From: Excoecaria cochinchinensis
Lineage: Eukaryota; Streptophyta; Magnoliopsida; Malpighiales; Euphorbiaceae
Reading direction: 5' to 3'
Assembly (NCBI GenBank): GCA_947683425.1
Contig: CANTUQ010000031.1
Span: forward strand, 5,777,001 to 5,841,000
DNA length: 64,000 nucleotides
How positions within the stretch are numbered: position 1 is the first letter of the stretch; every line of letters begins with the position of its first letter. Both the position numbers and the translations under genes were made by a program. Positions 19,856 to 31,779 of this stretch are shown here, one piece after another. The notes beneath the pieces were generated by a model. That model was given only the letters and a program-made list of their open reading frames with translations, made no database searches and was not told the DNA's origin.

Positions 19856-22260
19856 TCGATGCTGGGTAAAGTTCATCTTGGTCTAATTGCCTAGTATAGG
19901 TGAATGCCTACATTGAACTGGAGTTGTCCTTGACTGGCTCTTGTGTGTGTAATCTTTGGACTTTTCCTACGAAGTTATGCGCACAGGAATACGTGTGTGC
20001 ATGTGAAAAGTTATATGCGAATGTTTGCAAATGAACTACGTGACATGAAATGCATGCAAAAATGAATAGACTGAGTCTAGAGAGGTCTGGGGTCCACTAA
20101 GGGTACGGCTTGGCTACTCGCATTGTTTGATACCTCTTAGAGACTTAGCGGAGTGTCGTCTTGGCTCAAGGATTCTGACCTATAATCCTTCCAAAGAGAA
20201 CTGACCCGTGTGCATCTTTGCCCTCGGTCAAATGAGCATTTTGCCCCCAAGGGCTTTAACTCGTGTCTTGAATTATGCATTATCTGCTCAAAAGGAAATT
20301 ATCTGAAGCAATGCTGCCTCATCGCTCTATGTATCATAAGTCATTATTTTAAAGGTAGCGTGTCCCTTATGGATTTTCACACTAGCTTTTTTTTGCGGGA
20401 TATGTGTCCTTTTCGGATTTTCACATAACCCTGTGCCTAACTTTTGCCTGGAATGGACCCACCTAATCCAGTGGCCTTATATTTATGTTTTTTGAGGGAC
20501 GGACTGTCTGTTTCCAGGTTTTCACCCTATCTTTTTGCCTAACTTTTGCTTAGAGAGCCAATTACGGTTTTCATCTCTAACGGCATTTGTTTTAATTGGG
20601 TCTGAAGATGTTATTGGAGATCCCTTAAGGGTGACTTACATGTGCTTACATCCCAGATCATGGTTGCATGAGCTTGACTGTCCTCATGAAGGTGCTGTAG
20701 GTTTGGCTTTAGAATTGATGGTAGGATAAATTGGCCGAAGCATCTGAGCCGTGAGAATAGCAGACGGTAGCTAGCAACAATGTGCTAGTTTTACACCGAA
20801 ATTAGACACTTTAAAAGCGCAAAATGAGACATGATCATTACATAAATGCATATGTTTCAGTTTGATTTCATGACACATGATCATTATTTGGCATTAATCT
20901 CAAAAATACAAAATCTCACCTAATCTCGGGATAGATCCTGAAAGCATCAAACTCCTGTTATCAATCAGCCCTTTCTGGTTTTCGTGATTGAAAATTTTCT
21001 CTTAGCCCTCAATTTTTTTTGAACATAGATTCTAGATGCAACATTGGGGATGAGACTCAACTCAAATGCACTTATGGCTTCCCGCTTGAAGCTCAAGAAA
21101 TACCATATGCCTCTTCCTACGTACCAAACCTTATTACAAGGTCGTCTCCGCTAATCGGATAAAACTGAACTAAGAATCAAGAGGTCTTACTTTGGTTGCA
21201 ACATTAGGCTTAGGTAGATGGCTGTCAAAGAAGGATCAGGTCGCTAGAGAAAAATGGCCACGATATTTACTCGACTGATGGGAGAACCATTCTCAGCTCA
21301 GCTACATATATAAAGGTATTCTTGAATTTGGGCTTGATAACAGTTTAGCTCATCAAGATCAAAATATCAATTAAAAAGATAATCATTGAAACCCATCAAG
21401 TGGTTACTATCTTGAGCTCTACTTCTTCTTTTTTTTTCCCTTTTTTTTCTTTTTTTTTTCTTTTTTTTTTCTTTTTTCTCTATTTTCTCTTTTTTTTTTT
21501 ACTTTTTTTTCCTTTCTTCTCTTTTTCTTTTTCTTTTTGTGCCCCTGACTATGCAGAGTTTATGAATAACTAAACCCTTTTCCCAAATTGTAAACTCATC
21601 TTTATCCGTGCGAGCTTTGATAGCCCCCAAGATTATCAATAATGTACATCCGTCCTCATTAGAGCGGCCATTCTTCTAAGGGGAGACAAAAATCATTTTA
21701 AGCGAATGGTAGTTTTAACATGTGTAATAACAAGTCGGTACGCATTTAGCATACCAGCATAAAGGCTCAAAGGGCTAGCAAGTGATTGTGAAATAAAGGT
21801 AGAGAACAGTCATTTAGAGAGCTATGCAAAGAAGGGCTGCCTAAATCATTTTCTAGATTCTGTCTTAAGCAGGGATCGCTTTGACGGGTAATCAGAAAGG
21901 TTCTAGTGCTTTTAGTGAGTTTTCATCCAATCCCCTAATTGCAACTAGTTTTTTTTCTTTCTTTTCTTTTCCTTTTATTTTTCTTTTTCATCTCTCAGAA
22001 TTTTCCTCTCTTTAGGAGTTATATCAGATGCTATCAAGATTTTCTTTGGATTTTCCAAAGTTTTGAGATTAAATACAGTCGTATTAATTGAATTAATGTA
22101 AAAACAAGAATGCATCATGATCATGTGAAATGAAATTATTAGAAAAATCATGCAAATGAGCAAAATTGTTCATCTTATTGAAATTGCAAAGATTGTCATA
22201 AGCAGTTCTTGGAATAAAAGAACAAAGCATCTAAAAAATCATAGTCTTCTGCGATCGTAT
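19856..22260. other. Non-coding internal region of element C
   Basis: No credible gene. Much of it aligns with 38.5-40.6 kb of element B. It includes an intron-like relic (20325-20560), conserved blocks at about 20900-21350 and 21640-21940, and a long pyrimidine run (21424-21540). It lies where pol and an antisense gene would be in a complete Tat element. Confidence 0.6.
20325..20560 (+). pseudogene. Relic of the antisense-gene intron in element C
   Basis: The passage around AAGTCATTATTTTAAAGG and GTGTCCCTTATGGATTTTCAC aligns with the intron (52237-52456, minus strand) of the antisense gene in segment G, and with 38845-38990 of B. The flanking exons are no longer recognisable. Confidence 0.45.
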
Positions 22261-23789
22261 TCATGGTGGGGGGACTGCATTATAGCTCACCTTCTTCTTC
22301 TTCTCCCTCTTCTCAGGGTCAGTGATCTCATTGGAATCAATAAGATCTTGGATTTTATTCCTCAAAGTTCGGCAATAATCTGTCAAGTGCCTAGTATGTT
22401 GATGGTATGCACAGTACAGATCATCTCTGTGCCCTGGCTGTCCTTGATTCATAGCTAGCTTGGGCAATAGTGGTCTCAGCTTCCCCTCCTTTGTTAATTT
22501 CTCTAAGACCCAGGACAGAGAGCGGCCTAAATTTGAATAGTACCTTTGAGTTTGTCTAATCTCGGTAGCTAAAACACCAGCCGTCTTATCATTCCTGTCA
22601 TTACTGTCCCTAGCACTACTTGATCTGTACCCTAATTGGTTCCTAAATTTTTTTCCAGCAAAGTTACCTTGGCTTGCTTTCTTTGCTAGGTACTCATGCT
22701 CTACTTCGATAGCTATGTCCTTTAGAGACTCCCAATCCTTGAGCCCTTTCATTTTTAGTCCCTCCTTAATATATGGACTAGCATTTTGAATGAACAACCA
22801 AATCTGATCTGAAGTATCTGGCTTCTTTTTCATTTCCATTACCGTATTTCTCCATCGAGTAAGATACTCATGGAATAGCTCATCAGATTTCTGTTGAAGT
22901 TGTTCCAGATCCTTCAAAGTAACCTCCATTTGGGTGCTACAGTTATACTATTTGAGGAACTCCTCGGTCAATAGGTCCCAATCTTCTCTAGTTCTCCTAT
23001 CCAAATAGTGGTACTAGTCCACAGCAGGCCCAGTCAAGCTGAGTCAGAAATATTCCACCTTTTGTCTCTTCGTAAGCCTAGTGCCCTTCATTATAAGTGT
23101 GTACTGCTTGATGTGAGCAGACGAATCTGATGTGCCATCAAACTTGGGCAGCTAGGGCATTTTAAATCTCTGAGGAAGCATCTCCTCGTCCTCTAAATCC
23201 CGATCCTCTGGGCTTCTCCCCTTTCCTGCAGACAATAAACGAGCCATTGTCTCAACTCTCTCTTCTATCTTTCTCAGGGCAGCATCCTCTTTAGGAGATC
23301 TAGCTCTTACTGACATGGATTTCTCATGCTCATCCTCTACAAAATCCTCTTCAGGCCTATGCTCCCCAATTCTTTTAGGCTCAACATTTGCAGGAGGTCT
23401 ATGCTCAACATCAGGGGGTGGTTCTACAACTGTTGCCGAGGGTGTCTCCCTGATCGAAACCTATTCGGCCTATCCTCAGGCAGGAGCGGCAGGTTGTTGG
23501 GCTGCTGGGGGGACTAGAGCAGCAGTTAGGTTGCCCATCATAGTCATCATTCTACGTTCCAACTCATTAAATTTGTACTCCATTTCTTAGACCCTCCGGT
23601 CCATCACTCGGGTGGCGCACAACTCTAGGTTGGCCATGTCCAGCGATAATTATGAAGGTAGGGATTCGGTGCTATCTGAAAGTGATTCTGAACCCTAATG
23701 TGAAACTCGCTCTACTGACTGGAAAAATGGGTTTCTCCTTACCAATCGGCCATCTGGACCCCTAGACCACTGATTCGTTCTTATGATGG
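22261..23789 (-). pseudogene. Decayed Tat-type gag of element C
   Basis: The best-preserved part is 22261-22929 (222 codons): EVTLKDLEQLQQKSDELFHE, WESLKDIAIEVE, YYSNLGRSLSWVLEKL, and a knuckle-like CAYHQHTRHLTDYC near the C-terminus. Upstream, homology to the gag of B continues (SRGPDGRLV, SAGKG, LPQRFKMP, LPKFDGTSD) but with several stops, mostly TAG. A candidate splice acceptor (minus-strand TTTTTCAG, AG at 23790-23791) lies at the same place as in B. No pol follows. Confidence 0.8.
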
Positions 23790-23869
23790 CTGAAAAATTC
23801 AAATTATTAGCATGATGCGTGAATGACATTAAAGATGCATGGTCGTGTTGATGCAACATAGACAACTAC

Positions 23870-24557
23870 ATACAAGCAAGTAGATCCTTCCAACCTTATT
23901 ACTCCCAAACACAAGGTAGTGCGGTCTGTTTCCTAGGTGGGCTTGGCCCATGGGTCAACGGGGAACCCAATGGGCACGTATGGTGTGTGACGAGAAGCCA
24001 GCAGCATAACACTCTTAATTTAAAAGCACATGCATATGGGTTCTGGCCATTATATATTTGGACCTTTCAACCAGACTAAAAATGGACCCACCGGGGCATA
24101 AAGGCCTTTGATGAGCGTCCAATTAATATGTTTGAATTGATTTAATATATAAGGGCCCACGTAACAAGCATCGTATTAAGGAGCATATTACCTAGTGGAA
24201 GTTTCTACTGCCATTACATGAGCTTTGGTCAAGGGTGGTGTTACTTTAGGTCTATCCAAGCATGGTCCCTGCCAACGGGTCTAGCTCATCACGAGCATAG
24301 CAACCAATCGGGTCTCCATTTGATATACCATTAATGGTGCAAGGCTTGGGCTAGTGATTATCCTGAGTACTTCCCTACAATGAGTGAAAGTAGGATCGTA
24401 TTTTAGGAACGTACCGGGGTAAAATAAGGGACCAACTAGCATAATTCTAAGGCTCTAGTGGATGCAATGTAATTTTTTTGAAAAAATGGAATTTTGGATT
24501 CTTAATAACTTAATTATAATTTTAACTCAATTCACTTTCGAAGCGAAGTTTCAATTA
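23870..24557 (-). other. Conserved untranslated leader of element C
   Basis: About 690 bases between primer site and gag align closely by eye with 42275-42966 of B, for example CAAGCAAGTAGATCCTTCC and GGGTCTAGCTCATCACGAGC. There is no shared open frame. The LTRs of B and C align poorly in comparison. Such leaders usually hold packaging and dimerisation signals. Confidence 0.7.
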
Positions 24558-24575
24558 TCCCTAGTGGAGTCACCA
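24558..24575 (-). other. Diverged tRNA-Arg primer-binding site (element C)
   Basis: The minus strand reads TGGTGACTCCACTAGGGA. It differs from the intact site of B (TGGCGACTCCGCTGGGGA) at three positions, all C-to-T or G-to-A transitions. Confidence 0.8.
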
Positions 24576-24576
24576 A

Positions 24577-25902
24577 TGTGACGCGCACCGAACCTAGCAA
24601 AGGCCCTCATGATGAGACACGTTTTTAGGGCTCGAGGGATTGGTTCGCGTCTTTTGATCTTGGGCATCATGAGACATTTTGGACGCCTCCTTCCAATAGA
24701 ACATTGGAAGGATCATCTAGGCTCACGACACCTTTTTGGCACCTTTTAGGTATTTTGGAGTCGCCACCCAATTTACAAGAAATTGGGAAAGGTCATCTAA
24801 CCTCGGGGGTCTTAAATCAGAGAAGGTGTTCGAACTTCACTCTTATTAATGTCTTAAGTTAAGTTTTTAATGAGTTTTTAACAATCGAAATTCCATCTCT
24901 CATCTCACGCGATTATGCAATAAATTTAAAGTGCATATCAAGCATATTAGAAAGCAATAAAGAAAGCGATAAAATAAGTTACAAGCGAAAAATATGGGAC
25001 AGAACAATCCCCCCAAATAAAGAAAGCATAAATAAATAAATAAATACAATACTAAAAGAATACAATAAAGTATATCATAAATAAATCGGGACATTTAATA
25101 GTGTTTAGGAACATTGGTTCCCTTTTATTAACTAAAAAATTGGAGAACTATTTTTGGGCATTTATTGAGAAAACTGGGATGAGTTATCCCATTTTATGAA
25201 AATTAATTCCCCATTTAAAAGTGAGATTTCATTGGTTAAAATAGGACATTGGTCCATTTTATTAGGAAAAATCTCAATTTATTAATAAAAATATTTTTGG
25301 TGATTTTTATTCAAACGTGCGTAAAAATGATCAGTTTTACATGAAATACACGAATACGATAAATAAACCAAAGAAAAGAAAATACGGAATTTAAATATGC
25401 AAACCAAAGTTCTGAAGGTCTTTAATTTCCTGGTCCTACGGCTCGCTCAGAAATATTACTCACGGTGGAAACAAATAAATTTTGAGACAATAAAAAAAAT
25501 AAAATAATCAAATAAATAATATAATATAAATAAGCAATTGATTGAATGAATTAATCAATTCAAACGATCAATTAAACAATCAATTAAATAATATAGACAA
25601 TAAAGTACATCATAGTATTACCACAAATAAACAAATAAAATAAAAATGACATTAATGAAATGAAATAAAATTACGGGGCACTTATATAAGTAGAAAATAA
25701 AATATAATGAATCATGTCATACAAAAAATATATTCATAAAATGATAAATGAAGGAATGAATAGTGAGAACATAAGTGCGGTGTGTGAAATGAAAGGAAAC
25801 AAAATGAGAAAAGAACTATGCATTTCCATGCATACATGTACAATGAAAGAAACCCATTAATATACATGTACAACAGTGGCCCATGTAGGAAATTCATGCA
25901 AA

Positions 25903-25957
<55 letters not shown>

Positions 25958-27759
25958 TTAATAAATTATTATGACACACAAAAGATATTCGCAAAATAAG
26001 AAATGATAATTGAAATAATAAAGTAAAATTTGTATGAAATAAAGAAAATTAAACGAATAAAGAAGAAAAGAATACAGAATGCAAGAAGTTAACAGTGTTA
26101 ATAATAAGAATGAAATTGGTAATGAAATCAAACAAGCAGGTGAATGAACAAATGAATAAAATAAACTAATAAACTCAATAGACGTGTGTGTGTGCTAAAG
26201 GAAAAGACTAAATTAAACTAAATAATATAAAATGAACCAACAAATAAATTAAACAAATTAAACAATCAGTTAAAGATTTAATTAAATTAATTAAACCATC
26301 AATTAAATTAATTAAGCAAAAACATACATTATAATAGAAATAAGCCATTTAATAAAAGATCCAATATAATCGAAAAATAAATTGGATAAGAAATCGGAAG
26401 CTAAATTAATTAACACCTAAAGGCAAAGCAAAAACCAATAAAAACAAAATCAATGTTAGATCTGCATAATTTCATTGACCATACCAATATATCAATTAGA
26501 TTAAACTAAAGCTAAAGTTAATTACATCGGACAATCAATATGCCAATTGATAATAAATATTAATGAATCTGTATTAATAACAACACACAAAAAAACAAAT
26601 AAAAAAATGAATCAATATTAAGTAAATAATAAGCAGTAGCAACACACATGAATAGATAACAACAACAAGAAATATATTTACAGTGTACAGATTAACAAAA
26701 TCAAACAAGAAATATATACAGTATATATAATAAAAAAACTAATTAACAAAGCAAAATAAGAAAGAAAAAGAAATAAGTGATTTAGCCCAGGTATTTACCC
26801 TTAGAGATTTGATATTTGCAGCAAAAAGAAGAAAGTGATGATTTGTTCGTCAATTTGCTTGAAAACAGACACTAAAAAAATCTTAGATTAGAACTTGATC
26901 TTTTAAGAAAATAAGACGAATGAAAATCAAAACTTAAACCTCAAGAATTAATTTCCTGGGTTCAAGAATCATTCTAGGATTAATTTTTTTTTTCTCTCAG
27001 AAGTATTTTTTCTTTTCGAATATTTTCTTTGAATTTCTGGGTTTTTTCCATTTGAAAAACCTCCCCCCTTTTGATCTGTTCTAAGTTTCTATTTATATCC
27101 CTTGAAAAATTTAGGTTTCTTAAAGAATTTTTTGTTAAAAACCCTTAATTACCCTTTAAAATCAGATTTTATCCCCTTGAAAATAGGAAATCGAATCTGA
27201 ATCTCAAACCGAAATCCCGAGAATATCGGAAAAAATGGTGTACTGGCCAAGAAGATGACGCGCGACATGCGGCTCCGCGCAGGTGAGGCCGCATGTCGCT
27301 CTTGTGAGGTGTGGCCATCACAATTGTGAGGCCGCACCTCACACTTGTGAGATGCGGCCTCAAAATTGTGATGGCCGCATCTCACAATCAAGTGTGAGGC
27401 CGCACCTCACACCTGTGAGGTGTGCCCCTCACAAATGGGGGCTGCACCTCATACTCGTGAGGTGTGCCCTCACAATGCGAGGTGCGCGGAGGCTGCCCGC
27501 GCGCTGCCGGCAGATTGCGCACTTCACGCGCATCGCGCCAATGTAATGTCGCAGGCCACCGAAAAAACGAAAATTTTTCTTATTATATTTTTATTTTTAT
27601 TATTTTTATTATTTTTTTATTCTTTTTCTCTTATTTATTAAAATGAAGGGCAATTTTCAAGGAAATCATCACTTCTATTTTTCTTTTTGCCTGAGAGCAG
27701 GTATCATTTTCATCATTGGGTATGTTCGGTCTGGGCTGCCTCAGGACCCGGTGTCTACA
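24577..27759 (-). repeat. 5' LTR of element C (3183 bp)
   Basis: On the plus strand it runs from TGTGACGCG to GGTGTCTACA. Near its sense 3' end are hairpins CCTTCCAAT/ATTGGAAGG (24689-24711) and CCCAATTT/AAATTGGG (about 24767-24788). An AAT microsatellite lies near 25904-25955 and the hairpin cluster at 27280-27500. The base after the LTR opens CATAG; the matching duplication on the other side is lost. Confidence 0.9.
27280..27500 (-). repeat. Hairpin cluster, 5' LTR of C
   Basis: Inverted motifs of the GTGAGG/CCTCAC family (for example GTGAGGCCGCACCTCAC and GAGGCCGCACCTCACACCTG), matching the cluster at 18090-18350. Confidence 0.8.
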
Positions 27760-28090
27760 CATAGGTACTCGAAGGTATAATTAAACATTACTTTTCTTTT
27801 GAAAACGCATAGGGATCTTAAATAAGATCCAATCACATAGGGATTAGGATCCTAAAGCATAGGGACTTGATCAGGGTCTAGAAAACGCATAGGCTGCAGC
27901 AAATAGAACCCTATAGGCATGCCTATATATCAACGACTCGACTATTGCTGGCTACTTATTAATTCAATTATGGCTTTCAAGGTATAACATATTATAGTTG
28001 ATAATACCAAGAGACTCCAGAGTACACAAAACAATACCAAATTAGAGTGCCTAGTCAAGTATGACTATCCTAAACGGGCTCTTCCTGGCC
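27760..28090 (-). repeat. LTR F, left fragment with palindrome ladder
   Basis: It carries the ladder in reverse orientation: GGATCTT/AAGATCC (27813-27830), TTAGGATCCTAA (27844-27855), GAC/GTC around TTGATCAGG (about 27863-27878), GCTGCAGC (27893-27900) and TATAGGCATGCCTATA (27912-27927). It is the remnant of an old gypsy LTR interrupted by C, the caulimovirid fragment and D. The boundary with the viral sequence is approximate. Confidence 0.65.
27813..27927 (-). repeat. Palindrome ladder, LTR F copy
   Basis: Rung order matches LTRs A, D and E, but one rung is a different palindrome (TTAGGATCCTAA where the others have GGTTC/GAACC) and the outer rung is changed on both sides (ATA/TAT for TTA/TAA). 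Confidence 0.8.
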
Positions 28091-28248
28091 AACTGGTGGA
28101 CTGTCCTGTTAGACTGACAGCACAGATAAAGAAGAACTGTTTTATGTACTAAAGAGTTTAAGATAAAAGGATCCCCAGAGTAATAATAAGAATATTTTAA
28201 TGAAAGAGAAGGGAGAAACTTAGAGACTCATGATAAAACTAGAAGATT

Positions 28249-28254
28249 TTTATT
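28249..28254 (-). terminator. Possible viral polyadenylation signal AATAAA
   Basis: On the minus strand the hexamer AATAAA lies 66 bases past the as-1-like pair. Pararetroviruses place a poly(A) signal after their promoter, though usually farther downstream. Confidence 0.3.
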
Positions 28255-28319
28255 GCTTTGAAACCGCTTGATCCTCAAAAGGATTCAAGGTTCAGATATG
28301 TAGAGCCAGCTAAAGCTAG

Positions 28320-28340
28320 CTTACATCACACCTTACATCA
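28320..28340 (-). promoter_or_regulatory. as-1-like tandem TGATG elements
   Basis: The minus strand reads TGATGTAAGGTG then TGATGTAAG. Two TGATG cores are 12 bases apart, the same spacing as the TGACG pair of caulimovirus as-1 elements. A C-to-T change in each core would account for the difference. Only a weak TATA-like stretch (TACATATC) follows. Confidence 0.4.
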
Positions 28341-28552
28341 TAATAGATAAGGAGGAATCTCCTTTTACAAAAGTAAGATAAAGAGGAACCTTAAAAGAAA
28401 CTTTTACAAAAGCTACTTTACTTAAAGATGGAATATATTCCCATCTTTTACAAAGTTACTTTAATAATAAAGATACTTTATTTATGCTTAATAGGCTCAT
28501 GGGATGGTGACATGTTCATATCTTCAGGATCTGTATTATCTTCATGTGGGGT

Positions 28553-29454
28553 CTAATCAAGATCTTCATTTGCAAGATCTTTACCTTTATCTGGCTTTTG
28601 TTGCTCAGGTGTAGCCAAATGTTGTTCAGGAGATGACAAAAAGTTTTGTGCCATGGTATCTCTTAAGAATGCTTCATCATCAAAGAGATTGACATTAAGA
28701 TCAAGATATGGATCATGTGAATCTTGGAAAAGTGAATCCAAAAAATTTGGTCGGAGAGAGGATTCAGTTGTATCATATGTGGGAGGATTCAGTGAAGCTG
28801 GTTCAACATTATTTAATTCAAAGAGAGTGTTCTGAAGATTTTTCTTCCAAAGAGGATGTCGACAATCATCAAAGTCATCAAGCACTTCCCAACACCAAGC
28901 TTGTGGCTGGGTCCAGATAGAGTTACTAGCAGGATTCCAGATATAAGGCCTGTGGAAAAAATAAACAACAGATAACTTTTTTGCCTTTTCAAGATCTTTC
29001 TGCCAGATTTTCCGTGCTTGAATTTGGCGAATAAATTCATGACGCCACCATGACAGTGGTGCATACCATTCTAAGAATTGCCAAATATAAGAACCTTGTC
29101 TGGATGGTTCTGTGAGGAGATCGAAAACATCAACAAGTGGGAAGATAACCGCATGAGTGTGCAATACAGACAAGCACCATAAGAACCATAACTCTTCATC
29201 ACAAAAGGGTGAATTTGGGTAAATTTTGAACAGAATACTCCAAGGTTTTTCAAGATTGAAATAATTCTTGGTGAGATTCTTTTAAGACAGAAGAGATGGA
29301 GAAAGTAAAATAAATGACGAGTGGCAAAGGCTTTTATTTGAGAAGGAGATTTTAAAGAACAGGTTGGAGGATGAGATGCTTTTCTCAGGGCTGGCATGTG
29401 TAGGGTAGGAATCTGAGATTTTCTGGGACTTGGATTGGGCCGAAATCTATCCAT
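28553..29454 (-). pseudogene. Downstream ORF of the caulimovirid fragment, function unknown, one frameshift
   Basis: It follows the pol frame by 57 bases. An ATG at 29454 opens a frame whose coding sense appears to move to another frame near 29280, beside a short A run. The second frame (open to 28553) is rich in Trp and aromatic residues (EWYAPLSWWRHEF), then becomes acidic and low-complexity toward the C-terminus. Position after RT-RNase H is where caulimovirids carry a transactivator or a genus-specific protein. I do not recognise the typical transactivator motifs, so no function is given. Confidence 0.55.
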
Positions 29455-29511
29455 GGAGAAGAGTAATGGAAATATTGGAGATTGTAATGGGATAGTAGGT
29501 TTATGAGCAAG

Positions 29512-31779
29512 TCATGAAAGATAATCAGGAATAAGGTTCTTATCCCCTTTTATATGCACAACTTGAAAGTTGTATTTGCTAAACCATTCTGCCCATCTTA
29601 AAAGTTGGTGATGTGGCACTGACTTTCCTTTGAAGTTAAGCATCTTTGGGAAAGAGGAACAATCCATTACGACAGTAAAGTGGTGTCCAATCAAGTGAAA
29701 CTCAAACCTTTTGATTCCATACTTCACAGCTAAGATTTCTTTAAAGGTTGAGTGGTAGTGACATTCTGACTCTTTGAACTGACCACTTGCATATCCACAA
29801 ATACTGTGGATTTTGTTCTTTTCTTCCAAAAGTACTGCTCCCCAACACTCATCACTTGCATCAGTCTGTAGTATCCTTTTGCCAGTGGAAAGAATCTGAA
29901 GAGGTGGCAAATTCTGAGCGACTGCTTTGATTTTTTGGACTGATCTGGAGTGGATATCTGACCAGGCAGGTGGATTCTTTTTCAAAAGCTGTGTTAGTGG
30001 TTTGGACAGGTGGCTAAAGTGATGGATAAACTGTCGGATATAATTGGCTATTCCAAGGAATTGTTGGACCTGCTTTTGAGAAAGTTGGTGATCTGGAAAG
30101 TTGAGTAATTCTTTTGCGAGATGTGGCTGAGGTTGATAGGTTCCATTAGCAAAATGCATTCCAAGGAAATCAATTTCTTTCTGTGCAAGGATCATTTTTG
30201 ATGGTGAAAGCATAATTCCATGTTCCTTTGTCAGAGAAACGAATTGGTGTAAATGATTTTGGTGTGTAGGAACATCTGGAGAAAATATCAACACATCATC
30301 AATGTAAATCAGTGCAAAGGAAAGAATTGACTTATAAACCCTTATCATAGACTGTTGGAAAATGGAAGGTGCGGTTTTGAGACCGAAGGGCATAACAGTC
30401 CATTGATAATGAAAGTTTGGGATACAAAAAGCTGTTTTAGATCTATCATCTGGAATTATTCCGAGTTGCCAAAAACCTGCTTTGAGGTCAAACTTGGAAA
30501 AGATTTGGGCATTATGAAGGTAAGGGAAAAGGGAGGAAATATTTGGTAAAGGGTATTGATTATCCTTAAGAAAAGGATTGAGAGGTGTATAGTCAATAAC
30601 AAGTCTCTTCTTGCCTCGGACTTGTTCAGAGTGTTTATTAACATAGAATGCTTGACAAGCCCAATCAGACTGGGTAGGCTCAATCAAGTTCTGGGCTAAA
30701 AGCTGAGAACATTCATCCTGGGCTAAAGCAAAATCTTCTGGTGACATTCCTGGATGAGTAGCTCTTGTAGGATTTATGTCTTCAGACTTTTTGAAAGGAA
30801 GGGTAATGAAGAATTCTGGTCTGGTCCACAAAGAGTTTGGATTTTTGGAGAGAAAATCAGTATGAGATATAGCACAACAATGAGTTTCAAGCTCATTTTT
30901 GATCTGAGCAAAGGGTCCTGGGTCAAAGACAGGGAAAAGTGAATGGGTTGTAGTATAAGGCTGGAAGGATTTCTTATGTTGAAGACCATTGGGTTTTATT
31001 ATGAGGCGAGGTAATTTGCAATAAGCATCAAAGCCGAAAACAAGATCTTTTCCTGGAAGGTCTGATCCAAAGGCATGGATCCAAACAAAACAATCAGGAA
31101 ATAATTGAATTTTGATAGGGTTTCTGGTTCTGAGCTTTATTGTAAGAACACCTTGGTTGGCTGCCTGAAAATGCTGGGTATACGGAATCCAACAGGAGGA
31201 AGGAAGGATTTTTGGATTCAAGATGGTGTTATGGGCTCCAGTGTCTATGAAGGCTATTATGCTAATAGGATTAGCATATTTATCAGAAAATATTTTTGCT
31301 GGGACCAGTGGAATTGGATGGGTGGATAATATGGATTTGGTTGGTAATGGAAATGGTTTAATGGTTGAAATTTCAGAAATACTATCATCCTCATCAGAGG
31401 AATCAGATTCTGAGAATTCAGAATCAGTATACTCAATTGCAAAAAGAGTATAGGGGTCTGGTTCATCATTTTCAGAAAAGAGAGATTCAATATCATCATT
31501 TTGGATATCAATGGGAGAAGTTTGTTGAATCTGTTGAAGAAGTTGTTGAGACTTTTTCCTTTGAGGACATTTATTGGCAAAGTGACATTTTTGGCCACAA
31601 ACAAAACATCTGTCACCTTTAGGTTTGTGTCTCTTTCGTCTGAAAAACCGAACTTTCTTCCCTTGATAAGGAAGACGATGCTTGTGGAACTTCTTTTTGT
31701 TAAACTTGAACCTTTTATGCTTCTTGTAAGGAGAACATGAACAGTCTTTCTTAGGAAAACATTTGATTTCCAAATCAGG
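29512..31779 (-). CDS. Caulimovirid capsid C-terminus, protease, reverse transcriptase and RNase H
   Basis: The open frame continues from the upstream frame across one in-frame TGA (31780-31782). Counting from the codon at 31773: a basic region, then a CCHC finger (C56, C59, H64, C69) closing the capsid region, an acidic linker, and aspartic protease DTG at 177-179. RT has YIDD at about 490-493 (bases 30295-30306), with the caulimovirid-style FGLKTAPSIFQ. RNase H starts near residue 635 (TDASDECWG) and the frame ends DYLS. There is no integrase or LTR. The frame is fully open, so decay is slight. In the source virus this part replicates the genome by reverse transcription. Confidence 0.85.
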   Translation of the reverse strand, partial: PDLEIKCFPKKDCSCSPYKKHKRFKFNKKKFHKHRLPYQGKKVRFFRRKRHKPKGDRCFVCGQKCHFANKCPQRKKSQQLLQQIQQTSPIDIQNDDIESLFSENDEPDPYTLFAIEYTDSEFSESDSSDEDDSISEISTIKPFPLPTKSILSTHPIPLVPAKIFSDKYANPISIIAFIDTGAHNTILNPKILPSSCWIPYTQHFQAANQGVLTIKLRTRNPIKIQLFPDCFVWIHAFGSDLPGKDLVFGFDAYCKLPRLIIKPNGLQHKKSFQPYTTTHSLFPVFDPGPFAQIKNELETHCCAISHTDFLSKNPNSLWTRPEFFITLPFKKSEDINPTRATHPGMSPEDFALAQDECSQLLAQNLIEPTQSDWACQAFYVNKHSEQVRGKKRLVIDYTPLNPFLKDNQYPLPNISSLFPYLHNAQIFSKFDLKAGFWQLGIIPDDRSKTAFCIPNFHYQWTVMPFGLKTAPSIFQQSMIRVYKSILSFALIYIDDVLIFSPDVPTHQNHLHQFVSLTKEHGIMLSPSKMILAQKEIDFLGMHFANGTYQPQPHLAKELLNFPDHQLSQKQVQQFLGIANYIRQFIHHFSHLSKPLTQLLKKNPPAWSDIHSRSVQKIKAVAQNLPPLQILSTGKRILQTDASDECWGAVLLEEKNKIHSICGYASGQFKESECHYHSTFKEILAVKYGIKRFEFHLIGHHFTVVMDCSSFPKMLNFKGKSVPHHQLLRWAEWFSKYNFQVVHIKGDKNLIPDYLS

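Larger units (their letters stand above)
16321..27759 (-). mobile_element. Element C: gag-only Tat/Ogre-like Ty3/gypsy element (decayed)
   Basis: Sense is the minus strand: 5' LTR at 24577-27759, a diverged tRNA-Arg primer site, a conserved leader, a decayed gag, a long non-coding region with tandem arrays, and a 3' LTR at 16321-18929 missing about 880 bases of its sense 3' end. No protease, RT or integrase is present. Its gag, leader and downstream blocks align with element B, so the two belong to related non-autonomous families. C is the older one. Confidence 0.85.
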
